A stretch of 64,000 nucleotides of DNA from Streptomyces sp. NBC_01217 (GCF_035994185.1 NZ_CP108539.1:79321-143320); one strand, 5' to 3'; shown: positions 35,859 through 44,897, numbered from the stretch's first letter. Notes: a model not told the origin generated them from the sequence alone. Made by a program: numbers and translations.

Positions 35859-37003
35859 TGGCCGCTAAGAAGCCCTGGGCCGAACTCCTTGACGGGCCCG
35901 GCAAGACCGCGAAGAAGAGCACGGGCACCACCGAACAGCCCGCCAACTTCGAAACGCCGCCGACCACCGTGTACATGCACACGGTCATCGGCAATCCCGG
36001 AAACCCGCGCACCGAGCTCGACTACACCGATGAGGACGCGGAGTTCCGCGAGCTGAAGGAGTCCATGCGATCAGTGGGCCAGTTGCAGCCCGCAGTCGCC
36101 ATGTCGAGCGAGGCTTTTCGGCGTGCCAAGCCTGAACACGCCGATGCTGTGGGCGACGCTGACTGGGTCGTCATCCTCGGCAACAGGCGTTTCCACGCGG
36201 CCAAGCAGCTCGGCTGGACCAAGTTCGAGATCCGCGTCCGAGACCGCCTCGGCAACGCAGATGACGACAAGGTCGATGAAGCCGTCATCATCGAGAACAT
36301 CCACCGCAAGAACATTCCGCCTTACAAGGAGGCACAGTTCCTGCAACGGATGGTGGATCGCCACGGGTCTCAGGAGAAGGTAGCCGAGCGCATTGGCAAG
36401 TCCCAGATGTATGTCTCCAATCGCCTGACGCTGCTCAACCTGGCGCCGGAACTGAGAGACGTCCTCGACACCAAGCAGATCAAGGTGAAGACAGCCGAGC
36501 AGATCGCCAAGATCAAGGACCCAGAGGAGCAAAAGGCCAGAGCGGCAGCGGAGATCCAGAAGGCTGCCCAGCCGAAGGAACGGAAGCCGCGGAGACCGAA
36601 GACAGGTCCAGCCCCTGGCCTGGTTCAAAACCCGGTTTTGAACCAGGGGCCGTCCGAGACACCCCAGAAGGCGACCGCAACCACGTTCTCCAGTGAGAAC
36701 CAAGGGCTGCTGACTCAGAGCGTCGTGCCCGAGCCACGTCCCGATACCGATCAGCCACAACCTACAGCCGGAGGGACGTCACCTCTTCCGGTGGCATGGG
36801 ACAACGGAGCCAGCCTCATGGACCTGGCTTTCACGCGGCTGGATGACCGTCAGAGAAGCCTCTTCATCCAGCGCTACTTCCAGCGGAGCCAAGGCGTGGA
36901 ACAGGTAGCTGCGGACATGAGGGGCCAGCTCCGCCCTGAGGACTGTTCGGCCCTGGCCGCGATCCTGCAGCAAGTCTCCATCCTCATGACAAAGTACGAG
37001 TAG
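35858..37003 (+). CDS. parB: ParB-family partition protein
   Basis: A 381-residue protein. Residues about 60-190 form the ParB/Srx NTP-binding domain (RELKESMRSVGQLQPAV, then VVILGNRRFHAAKQLG and EAVIIENIHRKNIPP, the ENIHR box). A helix-turn-helix follows (EKVAERIGKSQMYVSNRLTL). A Pro/Gln-rich linker leads to a C-terminal dimerisation region (SLMDLAFTRLDDRQRSLFIQ). Within the linker, 36619-36647 is a palindrome matching the two sites upstream of parA. Confidence 0.93.
   Translation: MAAKKPWAELLDGPGKTAKKSTGTTEQPANFETPPTTVYMHTVIGNPGNPRTELDYTDEDAEFRELKESMRSVGQLQPAVAMSSEAFRRAKPEHADAVGDADWVVILGNRRFHAAKQLGWTKFEIRVRDRLGNADDDKVDEAVIIENIHRKNIPPYKEAQFLQRMVDRHGSQEKVAERIGKSQMYVSNRLTLLNLAPELRDVLDTKQIKVKTAEQIAKIKDPEEQKARAAAEIQKAAQPKERKPRRPKTGPAPGLVQNPVLNQGPSETPQKATATTFSSENQGLLTQSVVPEPRPDTDQPQPTAGGTSPLPVAWDNGASLMDLAFTRLDDRQRSLFIQRYFQRSQGVEQVAADMRGQLRPEDCSALAAILQQVSILMTKYE
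36619..36647. promoter_or_regulatory. Third parS-like palindrome, inside parB
   Basis: 14-bp arms CCTGGTTCAAAACC and GGTTTTGAACCAGG around a single C. It contains the CAAAACCCGGTTTTG core found twice upstream of parA, and it is the longest of the three dyads. In the protein it encodes QNPVLNQ, which lies in the low-complexity linker. Confidence 0.75.
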
Positions 37004-37014
37004 CTCACAAACCC

Positions 37015-37052
37015 AGGCCCCACTCCCCAACACACAAGAGGGAGTGGGGCCT
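37015..37052 (+). terminator. Terminator of the parAB operon
   Basis: AGGCCCCACTCCC and GGGAGTGGGGCCT, 13-bp perfect arms, 12 bases after the parB stop. Confidence 0.8.
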
Positions 37053-37212
37053 TGACATGTTCGTGTCCCGCCTCGACGGTGCGCGAGGTCCTGGGGCACT
37101 GCAAACGAGGATCTCTGCATGCTCGGGCCACAGTTGTGGACACGGGTCCTGAGGCTTTCTCGTTTTCCCGAATCTCGAACTGCTTCCGTACAGCGGCCGC
37201 AAGATAGGCGGC

Positions 37213-37695
37213 ATGACAACGGTGGAGGGAACGCAGGCGGCTCCAGAGCCGCCGGGGCTGGTGGAGAGGGCTCGTGGCGGGGCGGACAGAACACGGGCCC
37301 GGCTGATGGCGCGGTGGAGGCGTCCGGCGCTCGAACGGGTGCGGACGGCTGCGAACGGCATCCGTCAGGACACGGCCGGGACGGCGGCGGTGCGGGAGAA
37401 GCTAGGTGTCCCACGCACGGTGACGGTGGGCGTGCGGGAATCGGTGCGGGCGTTCCACCGAGGGCGGCACGTGCCCAGCCCATGGCAGCGGATCGCGGCC
37501 CTGTATGCGGTTGTTGTGGGCTTTGTGATCTCGGTAAATGCAGTGCGGGCTGCGGTGCCGGTGCTTCCGGAGCTTGTGGCACGGCAGGCAGAGCGGTGGT
37601 CTACCGGAGTCGGGCAGGCGCCGGTACTGCTCGTGCCCATCGCATTCGCCATACCGATGATTTCCACGCTGGCGCTGTTGACCTTGGTCTCATGA
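37213..37695 (+). CDS. Membrane protein of a two-gene operon, function unknown
   Basis: A 160-residue protein. The N-terminal half is basic and cytoplasmic in character (RARLMARWRRPALERVR). The C-terminal half has two membrane helices (IAALYAVVVGFVISVNAV and LLVPIAFAIPMISTLALLTL). Its stop overlaps the ATG of the next membrane protein, so the two probably act together. Family not recognised. Confidence 0.7.
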   Translation: MTTVEGTQAAPEPPGLVERARGGADRTRARLMARWRRPALERVRTAANGIRQDTAGTAAVREKLGVPRTVTVGVRESVRAFHRGRHVPSPWQRIAALYAVVVGFVISVNAVRAAVPVLPELVARQAERWSTGVGQAPVLLVPIAFAIPMISTLALLTLVS

Positions 37696-38315
37696 TCTGG
37701 CTCGTGGCGGTGAACCTCGTCTCCTTCGCTTTCATGGGGAAGGTACGCGCGTTCAGGCTGCTCGTGGCGGCTTTGGACGCAGTCAGAGATTGCGGCTCCG
37801 TGTACGGCGCGGCGGGCCCGAAGCGGACCGAGGGGCTGCGGGCGCTCGCCGTGTCCATGAGCACCGTCAGAAAGAATCTGCGCCGCGCACACCGGGTCCA
37901 GGGGAGCCTGCCTCGTCGCGGCAGCCGTGTGAAGACGGTACGGGCCCACGTGAGGCGCGTCGTGAAGTGCCTGGACGCCGCCGAGGGTCGGATCGACGTG
38001 GACGGGGACTGTGCACTCCCCGCGCTCGTCTCCCTCCTGGACCACATCGCCGACCGCTACGCCGACGGCCGACTCGCCGCGCTACTCGATGAGGAAAAGC
38101 TGACCAACTACCCGGCCGGACGGGATTGGGAGGCTCTGCGCCTCGCACTTCTTGCCGTGGTCATCGGGGCGGGGGCGGTCGGCGCCGGGTTCCTCGCACT
38201 GTCCGATCCAGTGGCCACCATCTTCGTCGCAAGTGTCGGCGTCCTGGGGGTTGCGTTGCTGTACCGCAAGAACTTGAAGCAGGGGATCGGCCTCCTCGAT
38301 TTGTGGCGGCCGTGA
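37692..38315 (+). CDS. Membrane protein, partner of the preceding gene
   Basis: A 207-residue protein starting at an ATG that overlaps the upstream stop. The N-terminal helix is MIWLVAVNLVSFAFMG; a basic helical middle follows (MSTVRKNLRRAHRVQG, RVKTVRAHVRRVVKCLDAAE), then two C-terminal helices (LALLAVVIGAGAVGAGFLAL and TIFVASVGVLGVALLY). It may be a plasmid membrane complex; function unknown. Confidence 0.7.
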   Translation: MIWLVAVNLVSFAFMGKVRAFRLLVAALDAVRDCGSVYGAAGPKRTEGLRALAVSMSTVRKNLRRAHRVQGSLPRRGSRVKTVRAHVRRVVKCLDAAEGRIDVDGDCALPALVSLLDHIADRYADGRLAALLDEEKLTNYPAGRDWEALRLALLAVVIGAGAVGAGFLALSDPVATIFVASVGVLGVALLYRKNLKQGIGLLDLWRP

Positions 38316-38440
38316 CCAACTGATGTCCGCCTGGCGGCTGGTGGCACGGCTCTCACTTCAAGAGCAAACGCCTCATCCCCCCTCCGCGGCCGACAACCTG
38401 GTGCGCCTATATCTGCGCCGCGCCAAGTACATGGCGGGCA

Positions 38441-38800
38441 GTGACTTCGACGCCCCATACGCCAGGAGCAGCGCAAGCTCCAGGAACTCCTCCCACCGCA
38501 GATGCGCACATCAACAGCGAACCGCTGCGCGACGATGACGATCCCGCCTTCGCCCAGATGACGGCCAAGGAGATCGGCGACGTCACCCTGCTGGCACGGA
38601 TCACTGAATCACTCCCAGAGGAAGGGGACGATATGAAAACGGCCCGAAGCGCGATCACCGCAACGGTTGTCCGTGCCGGTGAGTGGACGACCCTGGTCTC
38701 CCTAAAGCAATGGCACCGAGGGCAGATCCTCGTGAGGAACGACGTGCTGGGGTTGCGCGCAGCCGCCCCCCCCGATGATCGTGGCTCGCCTGGCATCGGT
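38441..38800 (+). pseudogene. Possible small acidic protein, uncertain end
   Basis: A frame from GTG 38441 reads MTSTPHTPGAAQAPGTPPTA and then an acidic, helical part (AQMTAKEIGDVTLLARITES) up to NDVLGLRAAAP near 38765. There a run of C residues occurs, after which the frame runs antisense to the DUF6207 gene and is no longer credible. It may be a frameshifted or truncated gene; support is weak. Confidence 0.3.
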
Positions 38801-38809
38801 TGGCCGCGT

Positions 38810-39019
38810 TTACTCCGTGGTGGCACGGTGTCGGATGTCCGCGTACACCCCCGCCCTCACGCCCGCCTCTCCTGGGGCACGCCACACCGGAGTGATTCCG
38901 GAAGTGGCCCACCGCTGCTGCAGGCTGTCCATCACCGCACGGATGGTGTCCTCGTCGGCGGCGGCGACGTCCAGGACCACGAGGCCCGGCTCGGTGATGT
39001 GCTGCTCATCGATACGCAT
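38810..39019 (-). CDS. DUF6207-like small protein
   Basis: A 69-residue protein. The segment HITEPGLVVLDVAAADEDTI, then QQRWATS and GVRAGVYADIRH, matches the pattern of Streptomyces DUF6207 proteins, which I recall as about 65 residues with EPGLVVVDV and RWAT boxes. GGAGG lies directly before the ATG, closer than usual. Function unknown; the GC-rich region around it shows decay. Confidence 0.65.
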   Translation of the reverse strand: MRIDEQHITEPGLVVLDVAAADEDTIRAVMDSLQQRWATSGITPVWRAPGEAGVRAGVYADIRHRATTE

Positions 39020-39308
39020 GCCTCCGATGACGACGCGGTACGGCGGCCCGGTTCGCCGATAGCCGCACGACCGCCCGGACGAGTGACAGCCGTAGCCGTG
39101 CTGCCCGCCGCAGGTCGCGGGGGTACCACCGGGCCAGTAGACAGGGAGGTGCAGTCTGCGGTCTGTGACAGGACGACCTGGACTGCTGCCCCTCACGCCG
39201 CGGCCCGCGCCACCCCAGAGGGCGCGGGCCCCGGCGACACTCGGCGGAAGGAGCCGACCGGTGGTGCCAGGCCCGAAGCCCACACCCGTCACCCTGGCTG
39301 GCTGACAG

Positions 39309-40019
39309 GTGCTGCGCCCTCCGGTGGAACCGATACTTGCCCAGGCCCGCGAGACGGTGCCCGCACCGAGCACGCTGCCGCGGCCTTGCCTTCGAAGCCA
39401 AGTTCGACGGCTACCGCGCACTGCTGTTCGCCCCGGCCGGGCCGGGCGGGCCGACTCTGCTGCAGCCGCGGCGCGGCTCGCTGATCCAGCGCCACTTCCC
39501 CAACCTCGTTGCCGCGGCCCGGCAGCTGCCGTACGACCTGGTCCTGGACGGGGAAGTGGTGGTGTGGTCGGGGGCAGGCTGTCGTTCGAGGCGCTCCAGC
39601 GCCGGGCCTCCTCCGGCGGCCGGACCGCTCACCAGCTGGCGGAGGCGATGCCCGCGCACTTCATCGCCTTCGACGTCCTGCAGATCGACGCCCAGGAGCT
39701 GCTCACTGAGCCGTACGAGCACCGCCGGGCAGTCCTTGAAGGCCTGTTCACCGACCACGGTCTGACAGCGCCGTGGACGCTGTGCCCCACGACGACCGAC
39801 CCGGCCATCGCCAAGGAGTTGATGACCTCCTGGACCGATGTCTCTGGCGTGGAGGGTCTGGTCATCAAAGGGCTCGGACAGCGATCCAGGCCGGGCGTCC
39901 GCGGCTGGTTCAAGATCCTCTACCCCGGCGACGACCCGGCGGAGCGCATCCCCGCATCCCGCGAGCCGTCCACACTCACGGCGTCTTCTTACGGCACCCA
40001 CACCCTTGTGCATAGGTAG
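39309..40019 (+). pseudogene. ATP-dependent DNA ligase (LigD-like), two frameshifts
   Basis: The pieces are, in order: VLRPPVEPILAQARETVPAP in one frame; LAFEAKFDGYRALLFAP (the nucleotidyl-lysine motif KFDGYR) and LVLDGEVVVW in a second; then RLSFEALQRRASSGGRTAHQ, HFIAFDVLQIDAQELL and VEGLVIKGLGQR back in the first. Frame changes fall near 39385 and 39575. Together they make an almost complete ligase adenylation domain with the key lysine, but no single frame encodes it. Intact relatives seal DNA nicks, often in end joining. Confidence 0.85.
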
Positions 40020-40189
40020 TCAGTGACCAGTCCGTAGTGGCGGTACATCGGGGCGACGGGTGTCGCTGAGGATCCCTGAGATCGGCCAAAGCTACCGATT
40101 GTCTCTGATGTTCCTCAAGCCTCGATCCATGCGGCGTGACGCTGGGCAACGTAGCGGCAGACAGACATGTGAACTGGGGGTGGAGTGAC

Positions 40190-41347
40190 ATGCAGAAGTC
40201 CGCTCAGCGTGTGCGGCCGATCTCATGGTGGTGGGCCCTGCTGGCTGTTGCACTTGTTGCATCCGCAGTGGCCGTGTCGATGGTGGTGATGCTGGCCCAG
40301 ACCGACGGGCTGCATGGCGCGCAGCGGGCTACGGTCCGCATCGACGCGATCAAGACGGCGCTCACCATCGGCGCCGGCACCGGCGGTGCCGCCGCTCTGC
40401 TGCTGGCGCTGCGCCGTCAGTGGTTGAGCGAGCATACTCACGTGAGGCAGGAAGCTGCGGATGAGATCGCGGAGTTCGATGCGAGGGAGCGTCGCATCAC
40501 CGAGTTGTACACCGCCGCGGCCGGGCAGCTGGCCAGCGACAGTGCTCCCGTACGACTCGCGGGTCTGTACGCGCTCGAGCGTCTTGCTCAGGACCATGCT
40601 GACCACCGGCAGACCATCGTCAACGTGATCTGCGCCTACTTGCGGATGCCGTTCTCGCCGACACGGCCTCACGCTGAAGATGCGGCTGAGACGTGGGAGC
40701 AGGAGCGCGTCGTGCGGGTCACGGCCCAAGGCATTCTCACCAGTCATCTCTTCGTCGGCGGAAGCCGCGGGGACGACCCGTCCTGGCCCTTGAATCCGTC
40801 CCCCCAGGAGCCGAAATTCTGGGCCGGCATGGAACTCGACCTTTCGGGGGCCACCCTCCTTGACTTCGAGTTCACGGGCCGACGCGTGGAGATGGCTACC
40901 TTCGACGAGGCACGGTTCGTCGGTACAGCGAATTTTGCCCATGCGGAGTTCACCGCCCACGCGAGCTTCGACAAGGCGCGCTTCGAGCAGGGCCACGGGC
41001 ACTTCCTCAGCGCTTGGTTCGGCCTGTGTGTCATCTTCATTGGTACGGACTTCGGAAGCGAGCAGGCCATCTTCAAGGGGGCCACGTTCACCGGCATGGT
41101 GTTTTTCCGCGAAGCGGTCCTGTCCGGCGGTGTCTCTTTCGAGGCTGCCCGTGGGCTTGCCGACTTCAACCCGGGCTGGGGTTCGGTTCGGCAATGGCCC
41201 GACAGCTGGACGGAACGTCCGTTGGAAGCCGACGAGCGGATGCCGCTGCTGGCGCCAAGGTTCAGCCGATGGCCCGAGAGCAATCTGCCGTCAGGCTCAT
41301 CGACATGGACTTTGATCGTTCCGGACAGTGAGGGGGCCCCCGGCTAA
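40190..41347 (+). CDS. Membrane-anchored pentapeptide-repeat protein
   Basis: A 385-residue protein. I chose the ATG at 40190 (MQKSAQRVRPISWWWALLAV) because it directly precedes the first of two membrane helices (ALLAVALVASAVAVSMVVML and a second near residue 65). A cytoplasmic domain follows with RLAGLYALERLAQDHADHRQ. Residues about 220-330 contain imperfect A(D/N)LxF-type pentapeptide repeats (GATLLDFEF, EARFVGTANFAHAEF, KGATFTGMVFF), which fold into a right-handed beta-helix. Streptomyces has many such proteins of unknown role. Confidence 0.8.
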   Translation: MQKSAQRVRPISWWWALLAVALVASAVAVSMVVMLAQTDGLHGAQRATVRIDAIKTALTIGAGTGGAAALLLALRRQWLSEHTHVRQEAADEIAEFDARERRITELYTAAAGQLASDSAPVRLAGLYALERLAQDHADHRQTIVNVICAYLRMPFSPTRPHAEDAAETWEQERVVRVTAQGILTSHLFVGGSRGDDPSWPLNPSPQEPKFWAGMELDLSGATLLDFEFTGRRVEMATFDEARFVGTANFAHAEFTAHASFDKARFEQGHGHFLSAWFGLCVIFIGTDFGSEQAIFKGATFTGMVFFREAVLSGGVSFEAARGLADFNPGWGSVRQWPDSWTERPLEADERMPLLAPRFSRWPESNLPSGSSTWTLIVPDSEGAPG

Positions 41348-41571
41348 CTGACATCCTGCGCTTTCGCCGGGGTGCCGTTTCCAGCTCGTACGTGGGCACG
41401 GCGAACTCCTCCGGGAAGCACGACGCCCCCGGCCGGGTGGCCGGGGGGCGGTGGTGGGCTGTCAGGGGAGTCGTGCGCTGGTGTGTGCTCGATGACGGTG
41501 TAGTTGGTTGCACCGTGAATTCAAGGCGGGTGGTGCTTGTGTGGTCGAGGCGCAGCATTCGCACGGCACTG
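41348..41571. other. Non-coding stretch
   Basis: I see no gene or structured element beyond a GC-rich CCCCCGGCCGGGTGGCCGGG dyad near 41427-41446. Confidence 0.4.
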
Positions 41572-41769
41572 TCAACTCTCGTAGAGGGCGCGCATCACGT
41601 CCCAGAACTGTTGAGGCCGGGCGGCCTCGCAGCCGTCGCAGCGGTACCGGTCGAACCAGACGAGGGCCAGGTGGTCCTGCTGACCGGAGGGTCGGGTACG
41701 GCGGAACTCAGGTCGGAGCGGTAGCGAGCACAGCGGGCAGGGGTCTCCGTAGAGCGGTTCATTGATCAT
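41572..41769 (-). CDS. Small zinc-ribbon-like protein
   Basis: A 65-residue protein from ATG 41769. It has two CxxC knuckles, GDPCPLCSLPL and YRCDGCEAA, spaced as in zinc ribbons, and ends QFWDVMRALYES. Upstream, 41770-41928 is non-coding before the divergent relaxase gene. Function unknown; a nucleic-acid-binding role is plausible. Confidence 0.6.
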   Translation of the reverse strand: MINEPLYGDPCPLCSLPLRPEFRRTRPSGQQDHLALVWFDRYRCDGCEAARPQQFWDVMRALYES

Positions 41770-41928
41770 GCGGCGGACTGTGCACACGGCGGCGGCTTAT
41801 TGTCTCGGGCTGTCGTGGCGGCCCGCCTGACGGGCGCTGCGGTAAAGATCTGGTGATGGCCTCCCGCCCGGCGGGAAGCACCCCGGATCACGCTTTTCCA
41901 CAGGTCAACGGCGGGGTTCCATGGCCCG

Positions 41929-43737
41929 GTGATCAGCAAAGCGGAGGTCCGCCCCGGCGACGGGTGGAAGTACTACTTCCGCAGCGTGATGGTCGGCGAC
42001 GGCCAACGCCCTGCGGGTAAGCCGCTGCGCGCCGCCCAGGACGAAGCTGGTGTCCCGCCCGGGGTCTGGAGGGGCCGGGGCCTGGCGGCGGTCGGTCTCA
42101 AGGCCGGGGACGTGGTGACCGAGCGGCAGGCCGAACTGCTCCTGGGGGAGGGCCGGCACCCGGACGCTGACCGGATCGAGCGCGAGCGCCTGGAGGCGGG
42201 CGACGACCCGGCGACGGCGCGGCGAGCGACCGTGCTTGGCAGGCCCATCGAGCACAACCGCTCACCCAAGACCGACAAGGCCAAGGAGCGGACGCCCTGG
42301 CTGGCCATTGACCTGACGTTCCGGGCCCCGCCGACGGCACACGTCGCGTGGGCGCTGGGTGACTACGAGACCCGCCTGGTGCTGGAGCTGTGCCAGGACA
42401 TCGCCCGGGACAAGACGCTGGCGTGGCTGGAGGACTCGGCCGCGGAGATCCGCTGGGGGAGCGGCGGCAAGCACCGCAAGCCGATCCGGGACGGGCTGAT
42501 CATCGCGGTCTTCCGGCACTACGAGTCCAGAGCTGCCGAGTCGAAGCCCCTTCTCCACGATCATGCGCTGGTCTCGATCCGCGCCCGGCGGCCGGACGGC
42601 AAGGGAACGTGGGGCAACCTGTCGGCGGACTCGGTGCTGGCCCACATCGTCGCGGCAGACACCCTCTACACCCTCTACTTCATGGAGGAGGTGTCCGCCC
42701 GGCTCGGATGGGCGTGGGAGCCCCGCGAGGTGACACCCGGCCGACGACCGGTCATGGAGATCGCGGGCATCGACCAGCGGCTCATCGGCTGGCAGTCGAC
42801 CCGCCGTCAGCAGATCGAGGACGCGCTGTCCGTCCTGGTGGCCGACTACGAAGAACGGCAGGGTCACACGCCGGGGGAGCGGGCCTCCTACGCGCTGGGC
42901 TGCCAGGCCGCCGACCAGACGCGCCCGCCGAAGCGCAAGGCGCTGCTGTCGCTGACCGAGCTGCGCGAGCGATGGCGGGACTCAGCGATCCGGGCCTACG
43001 GTGCCGACGTCATCGACCGGCTCGCAGAGCAGGCGCGAGCAGCGACAGCAGCAGTGTGGGCGCGGGTCCGGCCGGTGGTCGACATCGCCCTGGCCGCCGT
43101 CGACGTCGTCGCCGTGGTGTACGTGATGCGCGGCGCGTTCAAGCGCCGACACCTGCTCGCCGAAGCCCGCCGCCACCTCGCCTACGCCCTGCGCGGCCGA
43201 CCCCACCAGCCCGGCCTGGACGAACAGATTGTGCAGAGCGTCGTCGACGACTACATCCGCCCGGCCGGACGCCGGATGATGACCGCCGACCTGCGCGCTC
43301 TGTACCCGCGCGACACCGAGGACCAGGCCGTGCTGCGCCCGCTGACCCGCAAACGGTCCGCCTCCCCGTACGAGCGGGCCCGCCTCGCCGCCGGAGCCCT
43401 GACCGCCCGGGTCCACGCAGCGCGGCGCGCGGACCGCCTGAGCTCCCGCACCCGGCCGCGCACCGTCGCCGTGCCCGCCACCCCGACGTCCCGCCTGCGG
43501 CCGTTCCACTCGGACCCGAAGACCGGCCGCGTTCCGCAGCAGAGGACCGACGCCGCCACGGTGGAGCAGACCCGCCGGACACTCGAGGCCGCCGCCAAGC
43601 TCCAGGAAGGCACCCGAGAGCGTGCCGTCGCCCACGGACCCCGACCTCAGCCCGCCCCGGCGACGGCACCGCCGCCGCACACCCAGCAGCCCGGCACCCA
43701 GCGCACACCGGGCCGGACCGCAGGAGGAGTCGCGTGA
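41929..43737 (+). CDS. MobF-family (TrwC-like) relaxase without helicase domain
   Basis: A 602-residue protein. The N-terminal paired tyrosines are at residues 15-16 (DGWKYYFRSV), the expected nucleophiles. The HUH metal site is visible as VFRHYESR followed by KPLLHDHALVSIRARRPDG (H210, H212), as in TrwC/TraI relaxases. Before it, FRAPPTAHVAWALGD is the conserved strand. The C-terminal 300 residues are helical and basic, without Walker motifs, so the helicase half of classical TrwC is absent. Relaxases nick oriT and pilot the DNA in conjugation. The next gene overlaps by four bases. Confidence 0.85.
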   Translation: MISKAEVRPGDGWKYYFRSVMVGDGQRPAGKPLRAAQDEAGVPPGVWRGRGLAAVGLKAGDVVTERQAELLLGEGRHPDADRIERERLEAGDDPATARRATVLGRPIEHNRSPKTDKAKERTPWLAIDLTFRAPPTAHVAWALGDYETRLVLELCQDIARDKTLAWLEDSAAEIRWGSGGKHRKPIRDGLIIAVFRHYESRAAESKPLLHDHALVSIRARRPDGKGTWGNLSADSVLAHIVAADTLYTLYFMEEVSARLGWAWEPREVTPGRRPVMEIAGIDQRLIGWQSTRRQQIEDALSVLVADYEERQGHTPGERASYALGCQAADQTRPPKRKALLSLTELRERWRDSAIRAYGADVIDRLAEQARAATAAVWARVRPVVDIALAAVDVVAVVYVMRGAFKRRHLLAEARRHLAYALRGRPHQPGLDEQIVQSVVDDYIRPAGRRMMTADLRALYPRDTEDQAVLRPLTRKRSASPYERARLAAGALTARVHAARRADRLSSRTRPRTVAVPATPTSRLRPFHSDPKTGRVPQQRTDAATVEQTRRTLEAAAKLQEGTRERAVAHGPRPQPAPATAPPPHTQQPGTQRTPGRTAGGVA

Positions 43738-44075
43738 GCACCCCGGAAGAACAGCCCAGCCTTGAGAATGTCCTCGCCCGCGCCCGCGCAGCCGCCAAGA
43801 AGATGGCCGCCGCGCTCGATGAGGACCAGGAGCCCGATGAGCCCCTGGGGTGGCAGCCGGTCTGGAAGCGGCCCCGGAAGCCGAAGTCGAAGGCGGCGAG
43901 GAAGGAGGAGCTGCGCAAGCAACGGCGGCGGCTCCAGGACGCCGGATGGCGCCGCTTCGTCGCCGCGCAGTCGCGCCGGCCCCGGTCCCGGCAGAACCGG
44001 ATCGGCAACGCGGCCGCGCGCCGCGATGCCCGCGCCCAGTCCCGGGTGCAGCACTCCAACGCCTGGCTGTGGTGA
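43734..44075 (+). CDS. Small, highly basic protein coupled to the relaxase
   Basis: A 113-residue protein with GTG overlapping the relaxase stop. It is an acidic N-terminal helix followed by an Arg/Lys-rich body (RPRKPKSKAARKEELRKQRR, QSRRPRSRQNRIGNAAARRD). It is probably a DNA-binding relaxosome helper; no family recognised. Confidence 0.65.
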   Translation: MSTPEEQPSLENVLARARAAAKKMAAALDEDQEPDEPLGWQPVWKRPRKPKSKAARKEELRKQRRRLQDAGWRRFVAAQSRRPRSRQNRIGNAAARRDARAQSRVQHSNAWLW

Positions 44076-44143
44076 CGATGCCGGGCATCGTCCACCGAGT
44101 GGAGCGCGCCATGTTCTGCATCCGCTGCGCGATGCACGACATC

Positions 44144-44384
44144 GGGTGGAGTCCACTCAGTGGAGTCCACCCGATGGGCTCCACTGAGTGGACTCCACCC
44201 CGGTGCGCACCGGACGACGATGGACGCCACTGCGGTGCGCACCGCGATGTCCGCCACCGCACCGGTGCGCGCACCGCCGACCGACCCCTTGACCAGGTTT
44301 CGACGGGCGCGCGTCGTTCCTAGACCAGGTTCGCTACCCAACACGTTTTCCCTTGTCGGACCCGGTGTCGGTCGTTGACCAGGT
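44144..44384. repeat. Hairpin and iteron cluster after the relaxase genes (candidate oriT/origin)
   Basis: A very long stem at 44144-44172/44176-44200 (about 22 paired bases with a small bulge, built from GTGGAGTCCACTCAGTGGAG and its complement) is followed by three GGTGCGCACC-type palindromes at 44202-44211, 44234-44243 and 44264-44275, spaced 32 and 30 bases. Then come three direct repeats of GACCAGGT at 44291, 44323 and 44377. No gene occupies 44076-44435. Confidence 0.7.
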
Positions 44385-44435
44385 CGCGGACAAGGGGGTG
44401 TGTGATAGAGGGCCCGCCGCCGCGCGGCGCGCCCG

Positions 44436-44897
44436 GTGCGGCTGCCGTTCCCGGTCCCGGACGAACGCGCCCACCTCTTCGTCGACAGCTACGCCGACAT
44501 GCACGACCTCGTTGAGGACCTGGTCGTGCCCGACGGTGTTCCCGAGGCCGCGGCGACAGTCCTGCGTAGGGCCCGTGAGCTGCTGCGCCAGTCGTACTAC
44601 TGCTACGAGTTCTCCGCCGTGGCGGTCATGCACTCACTGATCGCGGTGGAGATCGTGTTGCGCGACCGGATCCCGGACGCGGGCAAGAAGCCGCTGCACG
44701 GGCTCATCAAGCAGGGCGCGGCCGACGGGATCCTGACGGCCCGGCAGGCGGAGTACCTCGACTATGGTCGGCAGATCGGCAACGGGATGGCGCACGGCCA
44801 GACCACGCACGCGGTGATGCCGCTGGCCATGGCGGTGCCGATGGTGACGACGTCGTTCGCGATCGTCTCCGAGCTCTGCGCGGCGCCCACCGGGTGA
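44436..44897 (+). CDS. Hypothetical helical protein, possibly HEPN-like
   Basis: A 153-residue protein starting at GTG (weak ribosome-binding site). It is almost entirely helical: RRARELLRQSYYCYEFSAVA, VMHSLIAVEIVLRDRIPDAG, KPLHGLIKQGAADG and YGRQIGNGMAHGQ. The last segment resembles the Rx(4-7)H region of HEPN or DUF4145-like proteins, but the spacing is not canonical, so RNase activity should not be assumed. Confidence 0.6.
   Translation: MRLPFPVPDERAHLFVDSYADMHDLVEDLVVPDGVPEAAATVLRRARELLRQSYYCYEFSAVAVMHSLIAVEIVLRDRIPDAGKKPLHGLIKQGAADGILTARQAEYLDYGRQIGNGMAHGQTTHAVMPLAMAVPMVTTSFAIVSELCAAPTG

Noticed and set aside
42390..43733. Upstream extension of the small basic protein frame
   Set aside because: Overlaps the relaxase in another frame; the real start is the GTG coupled to the relaxase stop at 43734.
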